Source: Symsagittifera roscoffensis
Lineage: Eukaryota; Xenacoelomorpha; Acoela; Convolutidae
NCBI RefSeq assembly: GCF_963678635.1
Contig: NC_087062.1
Span: forward strand, 100,613,209-100,677,208
Length of the DNA: 64,000 bases
Direction: 5' to 3'
How positions within the stretch are numbered: the stretch's first letter is position 1; each line of letters starts with the position of its first letter. A program made the position numbers and the translations under genes. The notes under the pieces are model-generated. The model made no database searches and was not told the origin of the DNA. It saw only the letters and a list, made by a program, of their open reading frames with translations. Shown here in pieces: positions 12,877 through 22,645 of the stretch.

Positions 12877-13145
12877 ACTAAGAAATTTGAATTGAATAAG
12901 AACTAAAGTAACACGAGTCTAGATGAGTCCTGTGAGCAAAAATGTTTACGGGAAAGAAGTCTAGTAACGGAAAACAATGCCCTTGCTGATAAGATAAATT
13001 TCTTCTATACAGAAGCTAAACGAATGTTTTAAACTCAAAAATTATTCTGAATGAATTTGAAAGGTGCATAAAAAATTAGTATCAAACAATTTAACAAAAA
13101 CATTTTACTACCTGGTCATTTCACTACTAAACAACTTAAATCATT

Positions 13146-14290
13146 AAAAACCTACAACTTGCATGAACTTAAGTACCTCAATGGGACGAAGACCTCGAAT
13201 TAACTATTTTGTCCGACCTCAACGATTTGATCCACGAAATCGAAGACTTCAACAACATACTACCAGAGTCGAACGTACTTCCTACCAGATGAAAGCAACC
13301 GACATTCAACTACACGTGTTCAGCGACGCCTCAGGATACTTGCAGCACTTGCATACCTCAGGATAGCTTACAACGACAACACAGTGGGCCTTAAGTTGCT
13401 AATCGGAAAAGCCCGAAAATCACCATTCAAAGAATGACTAATCCGAACCTGGAGCTTCAGGCCGCAACTTATGGAGCCAAACTAGCCAAGTTTGTGAAAG
13501 AATAGCACGAAATCACAATCAACAGCTTGACAGTTTGGAAAGACAGTACAACAGTTCTTCACTAGATCAACACACCAAATCAGCGCCACCGGATATTCAT
13601 TGTTAACCGCCCAAACCTCATTTTGGACATCACTTCCCATTTGGATTGGAGATACGCGCCCAGTAATACAACTCAGCCGACGACGCCAAACGTGGATATA
13701 GAGCCTCAGAAATAACTTCAACCTCCCGCTGGATCACAGGACAAGCCTTCCTACTCTCACCTAGCATTGACTGGTCTACTCAACCAACCTTGCAGCAACC
13801 GACTGCTGTACTTACGACATTTCTACAATAGGACTTTTGGCTCCTGTGATCACGCAAGCACCAGAAAAGGATCACCCGGCAATACTTACCCTGCCGCCGC
13901 ATATGACAAAAACCCTTCAACCCTCAAATGGCCGACCTACCACTACGTCTGACTGACAACGTCTACCTTTTACACTCGACTGGCATCAACTTCTTTGGAC
14001 CCTTTTCCGTACGCAACAACGGGGACTTCAGCAAGCAATAAGCTCTTTTCTTCTCCTGCCTTGTGTCCGGCGCCGTTCACTCTGAAATTTGCCCTGTTAT
14101 GATGCAGACTCCGCTCTTCAAGCCCCTGCGCAGCTTCATAGCCCGACGCAGAAAACCTAAACTGATCTTTACGGACAACGGATAATGTTTCGTTGTAGTA
14201 GCAACGAAATGCAACAGAGCCTCGCCGAATTAACAGATCCTCGCCGAATTCACAAATTTTTCGAATCACGAGCAAGTTTTTCTAACTTTG
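13146..14290 (+). pseudogene. BEL/Pao retrotransposon remnant: RNase H-like to integrase
   Basis: Plus-strand translation shows LHVFSDASG (about 13311-13337), then NLELQAATYGAKLAKFVKE (13445-13503) and LTVWKDSTTVLH (13525-13562). These are the A17/RNase H phrases of Pao elements. Downstream lie TGINFFGPFSVR (13980-14016), CLVSGAVHSE (14058-14090) and FIARRRKPKLIFTDNG (14133-14180), the BEL/Pao integrase core with two of its catalytic aspartates. In-frame stops occur throughout. The first 90 bases repeat the end of the 7880-9310 remnant, so the two pieces may be one element split by insertion of the 10-13 kb block, or two copies. Confidence 0.75.
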
Positions 14291-14747
14291 AAATGTTCGA
14301 ATCACGAATAGTAGGGCTTTAATATGACATATCACTCAACTCTGTCCGATGATTATTTGTGGTAGCTAATTTTGCGAGGAAAAAATAGTAAAACAGACCC
14401 GAATCCAAAGTTCCTCCCATTTTCAATGGTCGGAATAACATGGTACCTCTAGCGAACGCTTCACCTATACACAAAATGGGCGCCATAAAAAATTGATTAA
14501 AAAATAATGAACTGAGCGCAGTCTTTCAGATTTGATGAAAATTCTAATTCCTGATTACAAGACACATGCTTTCGCAACAGTTAAATGTCAGCGGAATCTA
14601 ATCCTAGTGTAAAACAAGACTCTGTTGCACAAGAAAATTACCCCCTGACAATCTCTGAACTAAAGTCTTGATAGGCTTACATTTTTCTTTTGATGAGTGG
14701 CAAAAACACAGACACAAAACGAATTCGAGGTTAAAATGAGGCAAACA
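14290..14747. other. No gene recognised
   Basis: AT-rich sequence between the BEL/Pao remnant and the hAT MITE. A phrase around 14388-14445 (ending CAATGGTCGGAATAAC) loosely resembles 1680-1748 and may belong to an older repeat. Confidence 0.4.
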
Positions 14748-14755
14748 TCATGAAC

Positions 14756-15217
14756 CCGGGTTGCAAAAAAAACACGTTTCGAGTTATAAAAAAAAACGTT
14801 TCAACGTTTAAAGCGTTTTAACCATGTTTTAAACAAAAAAAAAACAATTAAACTATATGCAGTCTGTGCGCCGCACTTTACCCAGTTGAGTGCTTTTTTC
14901 ATTTCACTTTCAACAGGATCGACTCCAAAAAAAATCGTAAGCGGAGACAAAAAAAACGCAGCAAACCAAGAACCCAGAAGAGAAGATTTTTACCGTTATT
15001 CGGCACTTTCGAGCCATTCGCGTCGTTCGATACCTCGTTCACGAAATCCATCGAGGAGGTTGTTCCACGAATACAGTTCATTTTTTCAAAGCACACAAGA
15101 AAATCTGCAAATCAGGGGAAGTTGTTTTAAAGCTAAATTATTCAGTGTTTTAAACACTGTGTTAAACGTGTTTTAAACACGTTTTAAGCGAGACATGTTT
15201 TAAACATTGCAACCCTG
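14756..15217. mobile_element. hAT-type MITE with 8-bp target-site duplication
   Basis: The element is 462 bp. It starts CCGGGTTGCAA and ends TTGCAACCCTG, an 11-bp terminal inverted repeat with one mismatch. It is flanked on both sides by TCATGAAC (14748-14755 and 15218-15225), a perfect 8-bp duplication, the length made by hAT transposases. Sub-terminal regions are packed with GTTTTAAAC-like palindromic words at both ends, as expected for transposase-binding repeats. The interior has no recognisable transposase, so it is non-autonomous. I infer the superfamily from the duplication length and the CAGGGTT-like terminus. Confidence 0.85.
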
Positions 15218-15225
15218 TCATGAAC

Positions 15226-16136
15226 TGACCATTTCATATTTTTGTTCGGCAGAAAATTTGGCGATTAGAACAACAGGCTTTTATCGGATGAAACAGGAAT
15301 GTAAGATTTTCAGATGAGCAGCAATTATTACTCAGTTGGCTCGAAATGATGAATACACACGAAAAATGACTGATTCAGCAAATTATCAGAAGCCCACGAG
15401 CAAGTTGTATCCCAGTAAGAAAATCTGGGTAGACGCCCTTTGTCTTGAGGGAAAAAGATCGAATTTTTGTGAAGCTCTAATAACTTTTGAAACTCAAATT
15501 TAGCTCAAATAAGGCAATATGAGGCTGATGCACCAATACCAATATAACAAGCAAAACTGTCAAGTCTACGAAACTTTAACAAGAAAATTGCTAGATGCCC
15601 TGGGAGAACTGCAGCGAGATTTGACGAGGTAGAAACAAAAATTGCCTAAATCTCTCTTGCTCTCTCACAAACACAATCAATCTCAGAAATTCGAAACAGA
15701 GATCGATTAAGTACAACAAACATGAAATGCAAAAACTCGTAAGAGTTGCAATATCATGGATCTTAAGTCCCTGCACTATTACCTCTATAGTTACCTAGAT
15801 TATTACGTTAGATATGGTATTCAAAATAGGTTAAAAAAAGGTTAGAACTAAACCGACAAAAGTAAGCAGGCACACAGTTCTTGTATGCAAAGTTTAGAGG
15901 TCTCGTCCGGATTTGATCACCAGCCCAATGATTTCTCAAGCATGATCTTTACCTTCAGGCTAAATGGTCTGATAATAACAAAACAAGGTACCAAATGATT
16001 CCCTGAGTCTGTAAAACAAGTTGTAAATCTGAAAAAATCTAAGCTGCTTTTTGAGATTCTAAAATTTTAAACTGGCCTATTTTTTTGAAAATTTTTTGCG
16101 ATAGTGGACAGAATATTTCCCGCTTGAAAAAAAAAA
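15226..16136. other. No gene recognised
   Basis: AT-rich sequence with no supported coding region. It may be the flank into which the MITE and SINE copies inserted. Confidence 0.4.
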
Positions 16137-16140
16137 ACAG

Positions 16141-16216
16141 GTCCTGGTCAGATTCGACGCCAGAAACTTTACCGCCCCAGGCATATTCGTTACCTCCAGG
16201 CTGAGTTGGCCGGGAC
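16141..16216 (-). repeat. tRNA-derived SINE-like module (diverged copy d)
   Basis: Minus-strand reading has CTCAGCCTGGAGG as A-box region and GCGTCGAATC as B-box region, with the same spacing as copies a-c. The ends GTCCCGG and CCAGGAC could pair as an acceptor stem with one mismatch. It lies outside the FLYWCH blocks, which shows that the module is an independent repeat. Confidence 0.5.
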
Positions 16217-16423
16217 TACATGCAAGTTTGAATTCACTATGAACCAAGATACAAGTGATTTTGTTAAACAAGTTATTAACTAAAAAACGTCTATTTCAGT
16301 TTGATAACGCTTGATAATCGCAAGCGTAACAAGTAAACATGGGTTATAATTCCTAATTATGATTAGGTGGCTCGTAAATTGCAAGAAAATTCCCATATCA
16401 AGAAATCCACTTAGATAGATTGT

Positions 16424-17118
16424 GACTTAGTTATAGATTCAGGCGCAACTTGCAGTATGAAAAAGGATAAGATTCTTTTTTTTGAGCTGCACGAGTTTTA
16501 GCGAGATTGTTGAAAACGCTAAAAAAACGGAGTCTAATGTTTCAAGTTAGAGTTGAGTTGGCTGTGAGAGATTCTAAAGGAAATTTAAGAAAAGTTTCAA
16601 TGAGTGATTGTTTCCATGTACCAGAAAAATCAGAAAATTTAGTGTCTGTCTCAAACTTATTAGAAGAGGAGCTAGAAATATTTTTTTGAGAAAACTCATG
16701 TATTGACCAAGGAAATGGGACCGTTTATCCTCTAAGTGAGCGAGGAAATCGTTTTATGTGGAAAATAATAGGATTTAGAAATCACGAAAAATGAAGCGAT
16801 GATAAAATGGAAAACAATTCTTCAGAATTCAGATTCAATGAAAATAATTTTTGCAGAGAGACAGAAGAGAAGATTGAGAACTTCACAGAGCAAAATGAGA
16901 ACTTGATGATAAATGGCGATGATGAAATGAAAAGCGTTGAGCTGAAAAATGAGTCTAGAGCACATCCAAAAACTAAAACGTCATTAGATGAACGAGGTAA
17001 GGAGGAGTCACGAAACTTATGCGAGGTTAAGAAGTTTCAGAGTATGGACATAGAGTTAGGTTCAAAGATAGTGGAAAGTAGGAAGTTGATGATGCAATTC
17101 TTATTTTGAAAGAAGGAG
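16424..17118 (+). pseudogene. Ty1/copia internal fragment upstream of the shared LTR
   Basis: The fragment opens inside the protease: DLVIDSGATCSM, the DSGAT active-site motif of copia proteases. It continues with a segment ending CFHVPEKSENLVSVSNLL, the usual run-up to the integrase zinc region. It then jumps to a charged coiled-coil-like reading frame (16807-17109) and a purine tract before the LTR. Integrase, RT and RNase H are missing, so it is an internal deletion derivative. The same layout, with about 80-90 percent identity, recurs at 18.97-19.65 kb. Confidence 0.65.
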
Positions 17119-17346
17119 TGTTAAGTTTCGGAGAAATGACTTCTCACTTTATAGAGAAGTCTTTTTCCACTTTTTTGTTCAAAATAAGAACATGATTGGA
17201 TATCGCACGATGTCATGCGATATCATATCACGTGATCAGAACTCAACAGGCGGTTAACTTTCTTTATATATAGAGGTTGATTTTCTATTCTTATCGCTCT
17301 CTAATTAAACTGTTGATTATATCTAGTTTTGCTGCCAACCTGTGAT
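17119..17346 (+). repeat. Copia LTR shared by two tandem copies
   Basis: A 228-bp sequence starting TGTTAAGTTTC and ending about CAACCTGTGAT. It is repeated with about 10 percent difference at 20659-20884. It is preceded by a purine tract GAAAGAAGGAG and followed by a primer-binding site. It therefore acts as the 3' LTR of the left fragment and the 5' LTR of the right one. A TATATATAGA box-like element sits at about 17265-17274. Confidence 0.75.
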
Positions 17347-17347
17347 C

Positions 17348-17361
17348 GGTTATGGGCCCAG
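17348..17361 (+). promoter_or_regulatory. Copia primer-binding site for a half initiator-Met tRNA
   Basis: GGTTATGGGCCCAG one base after the LTR is the complement of the anticodon arm of eukaryotic initiator methionine tRNA. Drosophila copia uses the same unusual internal priming by a cleaved tRNA half. This sets the reverse-transcription start for the right-hand copia copy. Confidence 0.8.
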
Positions 17362-17607
17362 CTGCCAAAACACGTGCCAAAAGTCTAGATTGAATGACTT
17401 AACAAAAAATTTTGAGAGAGCAAGCTGTAAATTTGTGACCCGAAGTCACACCAAGACAACCGAGGAAAAAGTCACAAAGAAGATAGTGAAGTGGCAGATA
17501 GACAACAGAGCAAAACGAGGAGTCATTGAGACAGGGCATTGAGACAATTCAAGGATCAGTGAAGACAGTCACAAGGAAAGCCGAAAGAAGCACACGAGAG
17601 AAAGAGA

Positions 17608-17608
17608 T

Positions 17609-17642
<34 letters not shown>

Positions 17643-17680
17643 GGAGATAGAGAGGGAGAGAGAGAGAGAGAGAGAAACAG
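17608..17680. repeat. (AC)n(AG)n microsatellite in the copia leader
   Basis: A short AC run is followed by about 55 bases of nearly pure AG/GA. It lies between the copia primer-binding site and its gag frame. Confidence 0.9.
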
Positions 17681-18373
17681 TGATAGATAGAAACTGACCA
17701 ACTGGTCAATTTGATAAACTCAATTGATGTGGTGTTTTACAAATTTGTAGATTTTGTAGATTTTTATGTTGCTTGGAGGGATCGTAATCCGTCGCTGCGA
17801 GATCTGAACTCGAACCTGATTTAAAGAATAGAAGTTCCACAATAGAAAAAGACTCCAAAATTTCTATTTTGCTAATATATATTGCTATTTATGAAGTCTG
17901 TGAAGTAACCTTAGCTTTGCTAAATCGCTGATGTGTTATTCAGTATGCTTACCGTTAGGCTTCGGATCAGACTTAGGTAATGAGATACATGCTTACGTAT
18001 ATTATGCGCCGCGATATGTTTGCGGATATAATATAGACTGAATTTTTGTCATTGAAAAGTACGTGGAACATAAGATATTTGTTCAGAGCAATACGGTTTA
18101 GGTTAAAAATGACTCAGTCAGAGAAAAATGTTTTCAGGAAAAGAATATTTTTTGTACTTTGCTGAGCAATTTGAGGCTAGATTTTTTTTCTCTTAGATAG
18201 ATTTTCATCCAGTGTTAGGAAAAATGCTACTGTAGAACAGAGAGAGGCATCTTTAAGAAAAGGGAGAGAAATTTAGGTGAAAAATAATTGCATGTTTGAT
18301 ATGAGTTGATACAATGTTTAGACAAAAAATCTCTTTGGTTTTGGAGACCCTATAGAGGCAAGGGAAGCAAGGC

Positions 18374-18900
18374 TTGGGAAATTTGTGCACAAGTTTCAAA
18401 AGCGCCGAGAGACCGAGACTGCAGCAATTGATTTCAGACTTAACTTCGATAAGAATGAAAGGTAATGAGAGTGAAGTCGATTATATCCCTAGAGGTGAAG
18501 AGTTGCAGTATAATTTAGATGCAGCAGGCGAGGATTTAAGTGAAAAGATGTTTGTGTCAATCATTCTCGAAGGCCTATTAAAAGAGTTCAATACGTTTTG
18601 TACTTTGGTTAAGTTTAGCATAGATGATAAGTGTTTAAACGAAATTAAGAAAGACTTGTTAAACTTTGAAAGTAATCATAGGAATGAGAAGGAGGCGACT
18701 GAACATTCGTTTATTTTCGAACAAAAACATGTTTTAGGTGCAATAAGACAGGACACATAGCAGCTCATTGTAGATCTTAGCTATTGAAAAAGGTTAACCA
18801 ATCATCTGGTGATAGACCTCCAGTGAAATGTTTCAGGTGCTTAGAAATAGGACACATAGCAAGGGATTGTAAGAAGGACTTGTAAGAAGAGAAAAGCGCG
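18374..18900 (+). pseudogene. Copia gag remnant with two CCHC zinc knuckles
   Basis: The frame from about 18374 to 18760 reads as a copia-type Gag (SEVDYI-R-EEL-YNLDAAGEDLSEKM with an ILEGLLKEFNTF segment, as in the UBN2/gag_2 families). It is followed across a frameshift by two CX2CX4HX4C knuckles: CFRCNKTGHIAAHC (18730-18771) and CFRCLEIGHIARDC (18827-18868). No ATG starts the frame and stops interrupt it, so it is inactive. Confidence 0.7.
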
Positions 18901-18969
18901 GGAGAAGCGCAGCAGTTAGCTGAAACAAATGAAACTTATATTAGCTATTACAACTCAGCCGATAGAGTC

Positions 18970-19819
18970 GATGTTGACTTAGTTATAGATTCAGGCGCAA
19001 CTTGCAGTATGATGAAGGATAGAGGTTTTTTCGTTGAGTTGGACTGTTGAAAACGCTAACAAAACGGAGTCTAATGTTTTAAGGAACCGGTGAGTTTACT
19101 GAGATATTTTCAAGAAAATTTGAAAAAAAGTTTCAATGAACGATTGTTTCCATGTAGCAGAAAAATCAGAAAATTTATTGTCAGTCTCAAAACTTAGAAG
19201 AGGAGCTAGAGTAATTTTTGGAAAAAAATTACGTATTGATCAAGAAAATGAGACTATTTATCCTCTAAGTGAGCGAGAAAACCGTTTTATTTGAAAAATA
19301 ATAGGATTTAGAAATCACGAAAAATGAAGTGTTGATAAAATGGAAAACATTTCTTCCAGAGTTCAGATTCAATATAACGTATTTTTGCAGAGAGACAGGA
19401 GAGAAATAGAGAACTTTAAAGAGCAAAATGAGAATTTGATGACAAATGACGATGACAAAATGAAAGAGGTTGAGCTGAAAAATGAGTCTAGAGCCCATGC
19501 AAAAACTAAAAAGTCATTAGATGAACGAGGTAAGGAGGAGTCAAGAAACTTATGCGAGGCTAAGAAGTCTCAGAGTATGGACATTAAGTTAGGTTCAAAG
19601 AAATTGAAGACTAGGAAGTTTGAAAGCAGTGCAAGCAAATTGATCAGGATACTTGAGCTAGGACAGACTGATACTGCTCTCAACAAATATCGTATGGGAA
19701 AACTGAATCTCAAGAATAGTGTAGACTGTGACATTCGACCAGAATGTGAAAAATGCAATCTCTGCAGAATTCGAATTTTTAGCAGCGAGCCTTCCGGATT
19801 GGTGATTATTAAGAATTAA
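18970..19819 (+). pseudogene. Copia protease start joined to a charged ORF; integrase and RT deleted
   Basis: A protease opening with the same DSGAT motif (about 18991-19005) is followed by the CFHVAEKSENLLSVS run. An open frame of 159 codons (19340-19819) follows, rich in Glu and Lys with repeated ENFKEQNENL-like heptads. That frame is alignable with 16807-17109 in the left copy and so is a shared part of this derivative family. Nothing of integrase, RT or RNase H remains. Confidence 0.55.
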
Positions 19820-20658
19820 GAGCGTTATTGGAACGATTGGCCAAACGGTGAGGACTGGAATATTCTGGTATTTTAAAATTTCAAAAATTCGAATTATGAC
19901 GTCATATTTCTGAGAAACGTCAGAAACGGCCGATTTGGCTAAAACAAGAAAGAAAAATAGAACAACATTAGCTGCGCTAACAACAACTACGAAATCGAGA
20001 TTGGAAAACGACAACGAGTTACAGAGAACACTCCGAGTTGCAACATTTGTGCCGCTACAATAGTTGCAAGGCCGTTGCGAACAACGGTGAAGGGTGAAAG
20101 ACGGCCTTCCGGATTAAGAAGAAATCAGGATTAACAAGCTTGATCCAGCGGATTTGTCAATCCGGAGGGGTAAAGGAACTGAAACTTTGATCCTGTTACA
20201 TAAACTTTTAGCTTCCTGTCATGTCCTGACTTGAATTTAATTAACATCTAGATTCATTTTGATAAGGATGAGAAGCTAGGAGTTGGGGGAAAGGGTTGAT
20301 CCATCTTCGATGGAGATGATGATTTTTATCTACTGAACAAAAACAATAGTAATAAAATAAGTAGTAGCCCTGTTTTTAGGAGTGACCTCGTGGTCTGGGG
20401 ATACTGAGACCCAGCCATGAGCTCACTATTTCTGCATGTAATCTAGTTAATTTGAGTGTTTTGACCGAAGCCGAAAGCAGTAACGTTTTTGTCGACCCGA
20501 TGTTAGAAAGACCACCGAAAAGTACTGGCTTGGTAGAGACGGTGAAAAGCATGCAAAGCTCTGTTTAGACGTTAGCCAGTCGTCTTAAGACTTAGTTTTG
20601 TCTTCCGTCGATATGTATCTTCCGGGCGAATGTTACAGACTTATTTTGAAAGGAGGAG
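19820..20658. other. Non-coding 3' internal part of the copia copy
   Basis: No recognisable coding domain. It ends in the purine tract GAAAGGAGGAG (20648-20658) directly before the 3' LTR, which fits a polypurine tract for plus-strand priming. Confidence 0.5.
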
Positions 20659-20884
20659 TGTTAAGTTTTGGAGAAATGACTTCTCACTTTATAGAGAAGT
20701 CTTTTTCCACTTTTTGTTAAATAAGAACATGATTGGATATCGCACATGTCACGCGATGTCATATCACGAGATCAGATCTCAACAGGCGGTTAACTTTCCG
20801 TATATATAGAAGTTGATTTACTAGTCTTTTATCGCTCTCTTATTAAACAGTTGATTATACCTAGTTTTGTTGCCAACCTGTGAT
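20659..20884 (+). repeat. Copia 3' LTR
   Basis: Partner of the LTR at 17119-17346: same start TGTTAAGTTT and same end CAACCTGTGAT. About one position in ten differs, including small indels, so the insertion is not recent. Confidence 0.75.
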
Positions 20885-21185
20885 ACGCATAACCTCATGT
20901 TTTCATAAGCCTTTTGCCGAAAGGCTAGGACAAATACAGCAGATCATTCAAGAAAAACCGAGTAAAACGTCTAACGAAGCTAACATTCGTAGAAAACCAG
21001 AAAAAAAATTTGAAAATATATATTTTTTCAAATAGGCTCGGGAAAATTTGATGTGAAGCTTTCATAACTAATATTAGAGTTAAACCAATACCAATGGATA
21101 CGACCGAAAACTTTTTTAAAAGGCAAAATGAATAAGCCAACAATGAAGCCGACGCCCAGTCAGCTGAAAAAGTGGCTTGTAATGT

Positions 21186-21191
21186 TTTAAT
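21186..21191 (-). terminator. Candidate poly(A) signal of the ARH3 gene
   Basis: ATTAAA on the minus strand, about 36 bases past the stop codon of the ADP-ribosylhydrolase gene. It is the common variant of AATAAA. I infer this from position only. Confidence 0.4.
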
Positions 21192-21226
21192 TGAGTTAAA
21201 AAAATAATTAAAAAATTCATTAATTA

Positions 21227-22333
21227 TCATGGATTCGCTGGCTCTACTTTAACATCAACTTGTGAACGCAGTTCATAAATCTTATCTGCAATTTGGATGA
21301 ACTGCTCATTTGCTTCACAAGCTTTTATCCAAGCTGGAGGAATCTGATCAGGTTCTGATCCATAATAAGCACCGCAAATAGCCCCGCACATTGAAGCTAT
21401 TGTGTCCGTATCGCCTCCCATCGCAATACAATGCAAAATAGAATTGCACAAAGGTGGTAACTGCTCTTTTGTTCCGGTCACACCATTTTCCACTGTTATT
21501 GGCTGGTGAAGAGTAAACAAAAACATGAAAATGGCCAGAGGAACAGATCGGTGCGCCGAAATTTCATTGCCAAGCTCAGTTCTAAGTGTCGCCATTTTCG
21601 TGGCGTCTAACGCATGGCCCTCAAATTTGAGTACCAGATGCTTGATAGTTTCAAGGATGTTCAAATAATAGCACACAAATGAATCAGTTCTTGTTTTAAC
21701 GGAGTCTTCAGTTTCAACCAACTTCATTTGATCGATTAACAAATCGAGAAACTTCACTTTATCCAAATCTTTGACACCATTTTGATTCAGAGCACACTTC
21801 ACCGCAACCGCTTGCAAAACTGAACCATGAATTCCTAAGATGTGAGCATGGGTTAATTTTGCTTGCATGGCGGCATAATGTCTACAATCTTCAAACGATT
21901 GAGAAAACAGGGCTACAGGACTGACCCTCATCGCAGCCCCATTTCCATAGCTTCCAGTGCCATCAAACATTAATGAGGCTTCAAAAAAAGGATCCTCTTG
22001 TTTATTAGACAAAAGCTGTGGCAATAACTCGGAAGCTCCAGCTCCATAGCCGCGGTCGGGATTTCGATTGAAATGCTCACGAAATGATTTTGCAATATTT
22101 ACACAGTCTGGTTGTGAAGAAAATTTCGATTCAATCAATGCCTCAGACAAAGCCAGTGTGAGTGCTGAGTCATCACTGTAAGGTAAGACTGTAGACAAAG
22201 ATTGGAATCTGAATAAGTGTTTATTAAGCACAGAAAAGGGCACTTTTGCGGACCCTTCAAAATTTAGACCGACACAATCGCCAAGCAAGGCTCCTAACAA
22301 AGTTCCCCGGAAACTTGACCGCAAGAATTCCAT
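21227..22333 (-). CDS. ADPRS: ADP-ribosylhydrolase ARH3 (ADP-ribosylserine hydrolase)
   Basis: This 368-residue protein is full length for ARH3 (human about 363). ARH3 removes ADP-ribose from serine and degrades poly(ADP-ribose) in nucleus and mitochondria with a two-magnesium centre. Seen directly: FRGTLLGALLGDCVG at 8-22; Glu26 in NFEGSA, matching the gating glutamate; PYSDDSA at 51-57 with metal ligands Asp54 and Asp55; the NPDRGYGAG loop 91-99; GSYGNGAAMR 127-136; and GGDTDTIASM 306-315 with metal ligands Asp308 and Asp310. All key residues are present, so it should be active. The ATG is preceded immediately by an in-frame TAG, which supports this start. It is read as one exon, unusual for an animal gene, so a retrocopy is possible though no poly(A) remnant is seen. 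The giant retroelement starts 313 bp upstream. Confidence 0.93.
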   Translation of the reverse strand: MEFLRSSFRGTLLGALLGDCVGLNFEGSAKVPFSVLNKHLFRFQSLSTVLPYSDDSALTLALSEALIESKFSSQPDCVNIAKSFREHFNRNPDRGYGAGASELLPQLLSNKQEDPFFEASLMFDGTGSYGNGAAMRVSPVALFSQSFEDCRHYAAMQAKLTHAHILGIHGSVLQAVAVKCALNQNGVKDLDKVKFLDLLIDQMKLVETEDSVKTRTDSFVCYYLNILETIKHLVLKFEGHALDATKMATLRTELGNEISAHRSVPLAIFMFLFTLHQPITVENGVTGTKEQLPPLCNSILHCIAMGGDTDTIASMCGAICGAYYGSEPDQIPPAWIKACEANEQFIQIADKIYELRSQVDVKVEPANP

Positions 22334-22409
22334 CTATTCGGCAAAATATTTGAGTTCTCTTAGATCACCCGAGCTAACGCACAACACAGCAACTCAAGAA
22401 ACAATTTCA

Positions 22410-22559
22410 ATGTCGCAAGCTCGAAGAAAAACTCTTACGCAACTCAACATCAGTGCTATACATGATCCTGAAAATACAAACGTATCCGCACAATTACTGT
22501 CTCAAACCGGGCCTGTTTATTCCCTGGCGCGTCATCGAGCGGAATACCCGAAAAAATGA
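22410..22559 (+). CDS. Short divergent ORF or first exon, unknown
   Basis: A 49-codon frame starting ATG-TCG-CAA lies head-to-head with ADPRS, 76 bp from its start codon. The peptide (MSQARRKTLTQLN and onward) is not low complexity. I recognise no family. It might be the first exon of a divergently transcribed gene cut off by the LTR inserted at 22646, or merely chance coding in a shared promoter. Confidence 0.25.
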   Translation: MSQARRKTLTQLNISAIHDPENTNVSAQLLSQTGPVYSLARHRAEYPKK

Positions 22560-22645
22560 ATCCATTCCAGGATAGCCGAAAACAAAATGTTACCGGAGAG
22601 CAGAAAATTTTTTTTATTCACGGTTCTTTGTTTTCTTTTTTTTTG

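Larger units (their letters stand above)
10398..13140. repeat. FLYWCH/tRNA-like repeat block, copy 2
   Basis: This block parallels 4010-6440 at high identity and extends further, giving one and a half units: landmarks at about 10973 and 12470, roughly 1.5 kb apart. It carries two tRNA-like modules (11303-11380 and 12799-12876) and one FLYWCH tail (12058-12300). It ends at about 13140, where BEL/Pao sequence resumes. Tandem arrangement in two separate places suggests amplification as a dimer or repeated unequal exchange. Confidence 0.6.

Noticed and set aside
14886-15176. 96-codon frame inside the MITE as a transposase remnant
   Set aside because: No hAT or BED-finger motif, and it overlaps the palindromic sub-terminal repeats.
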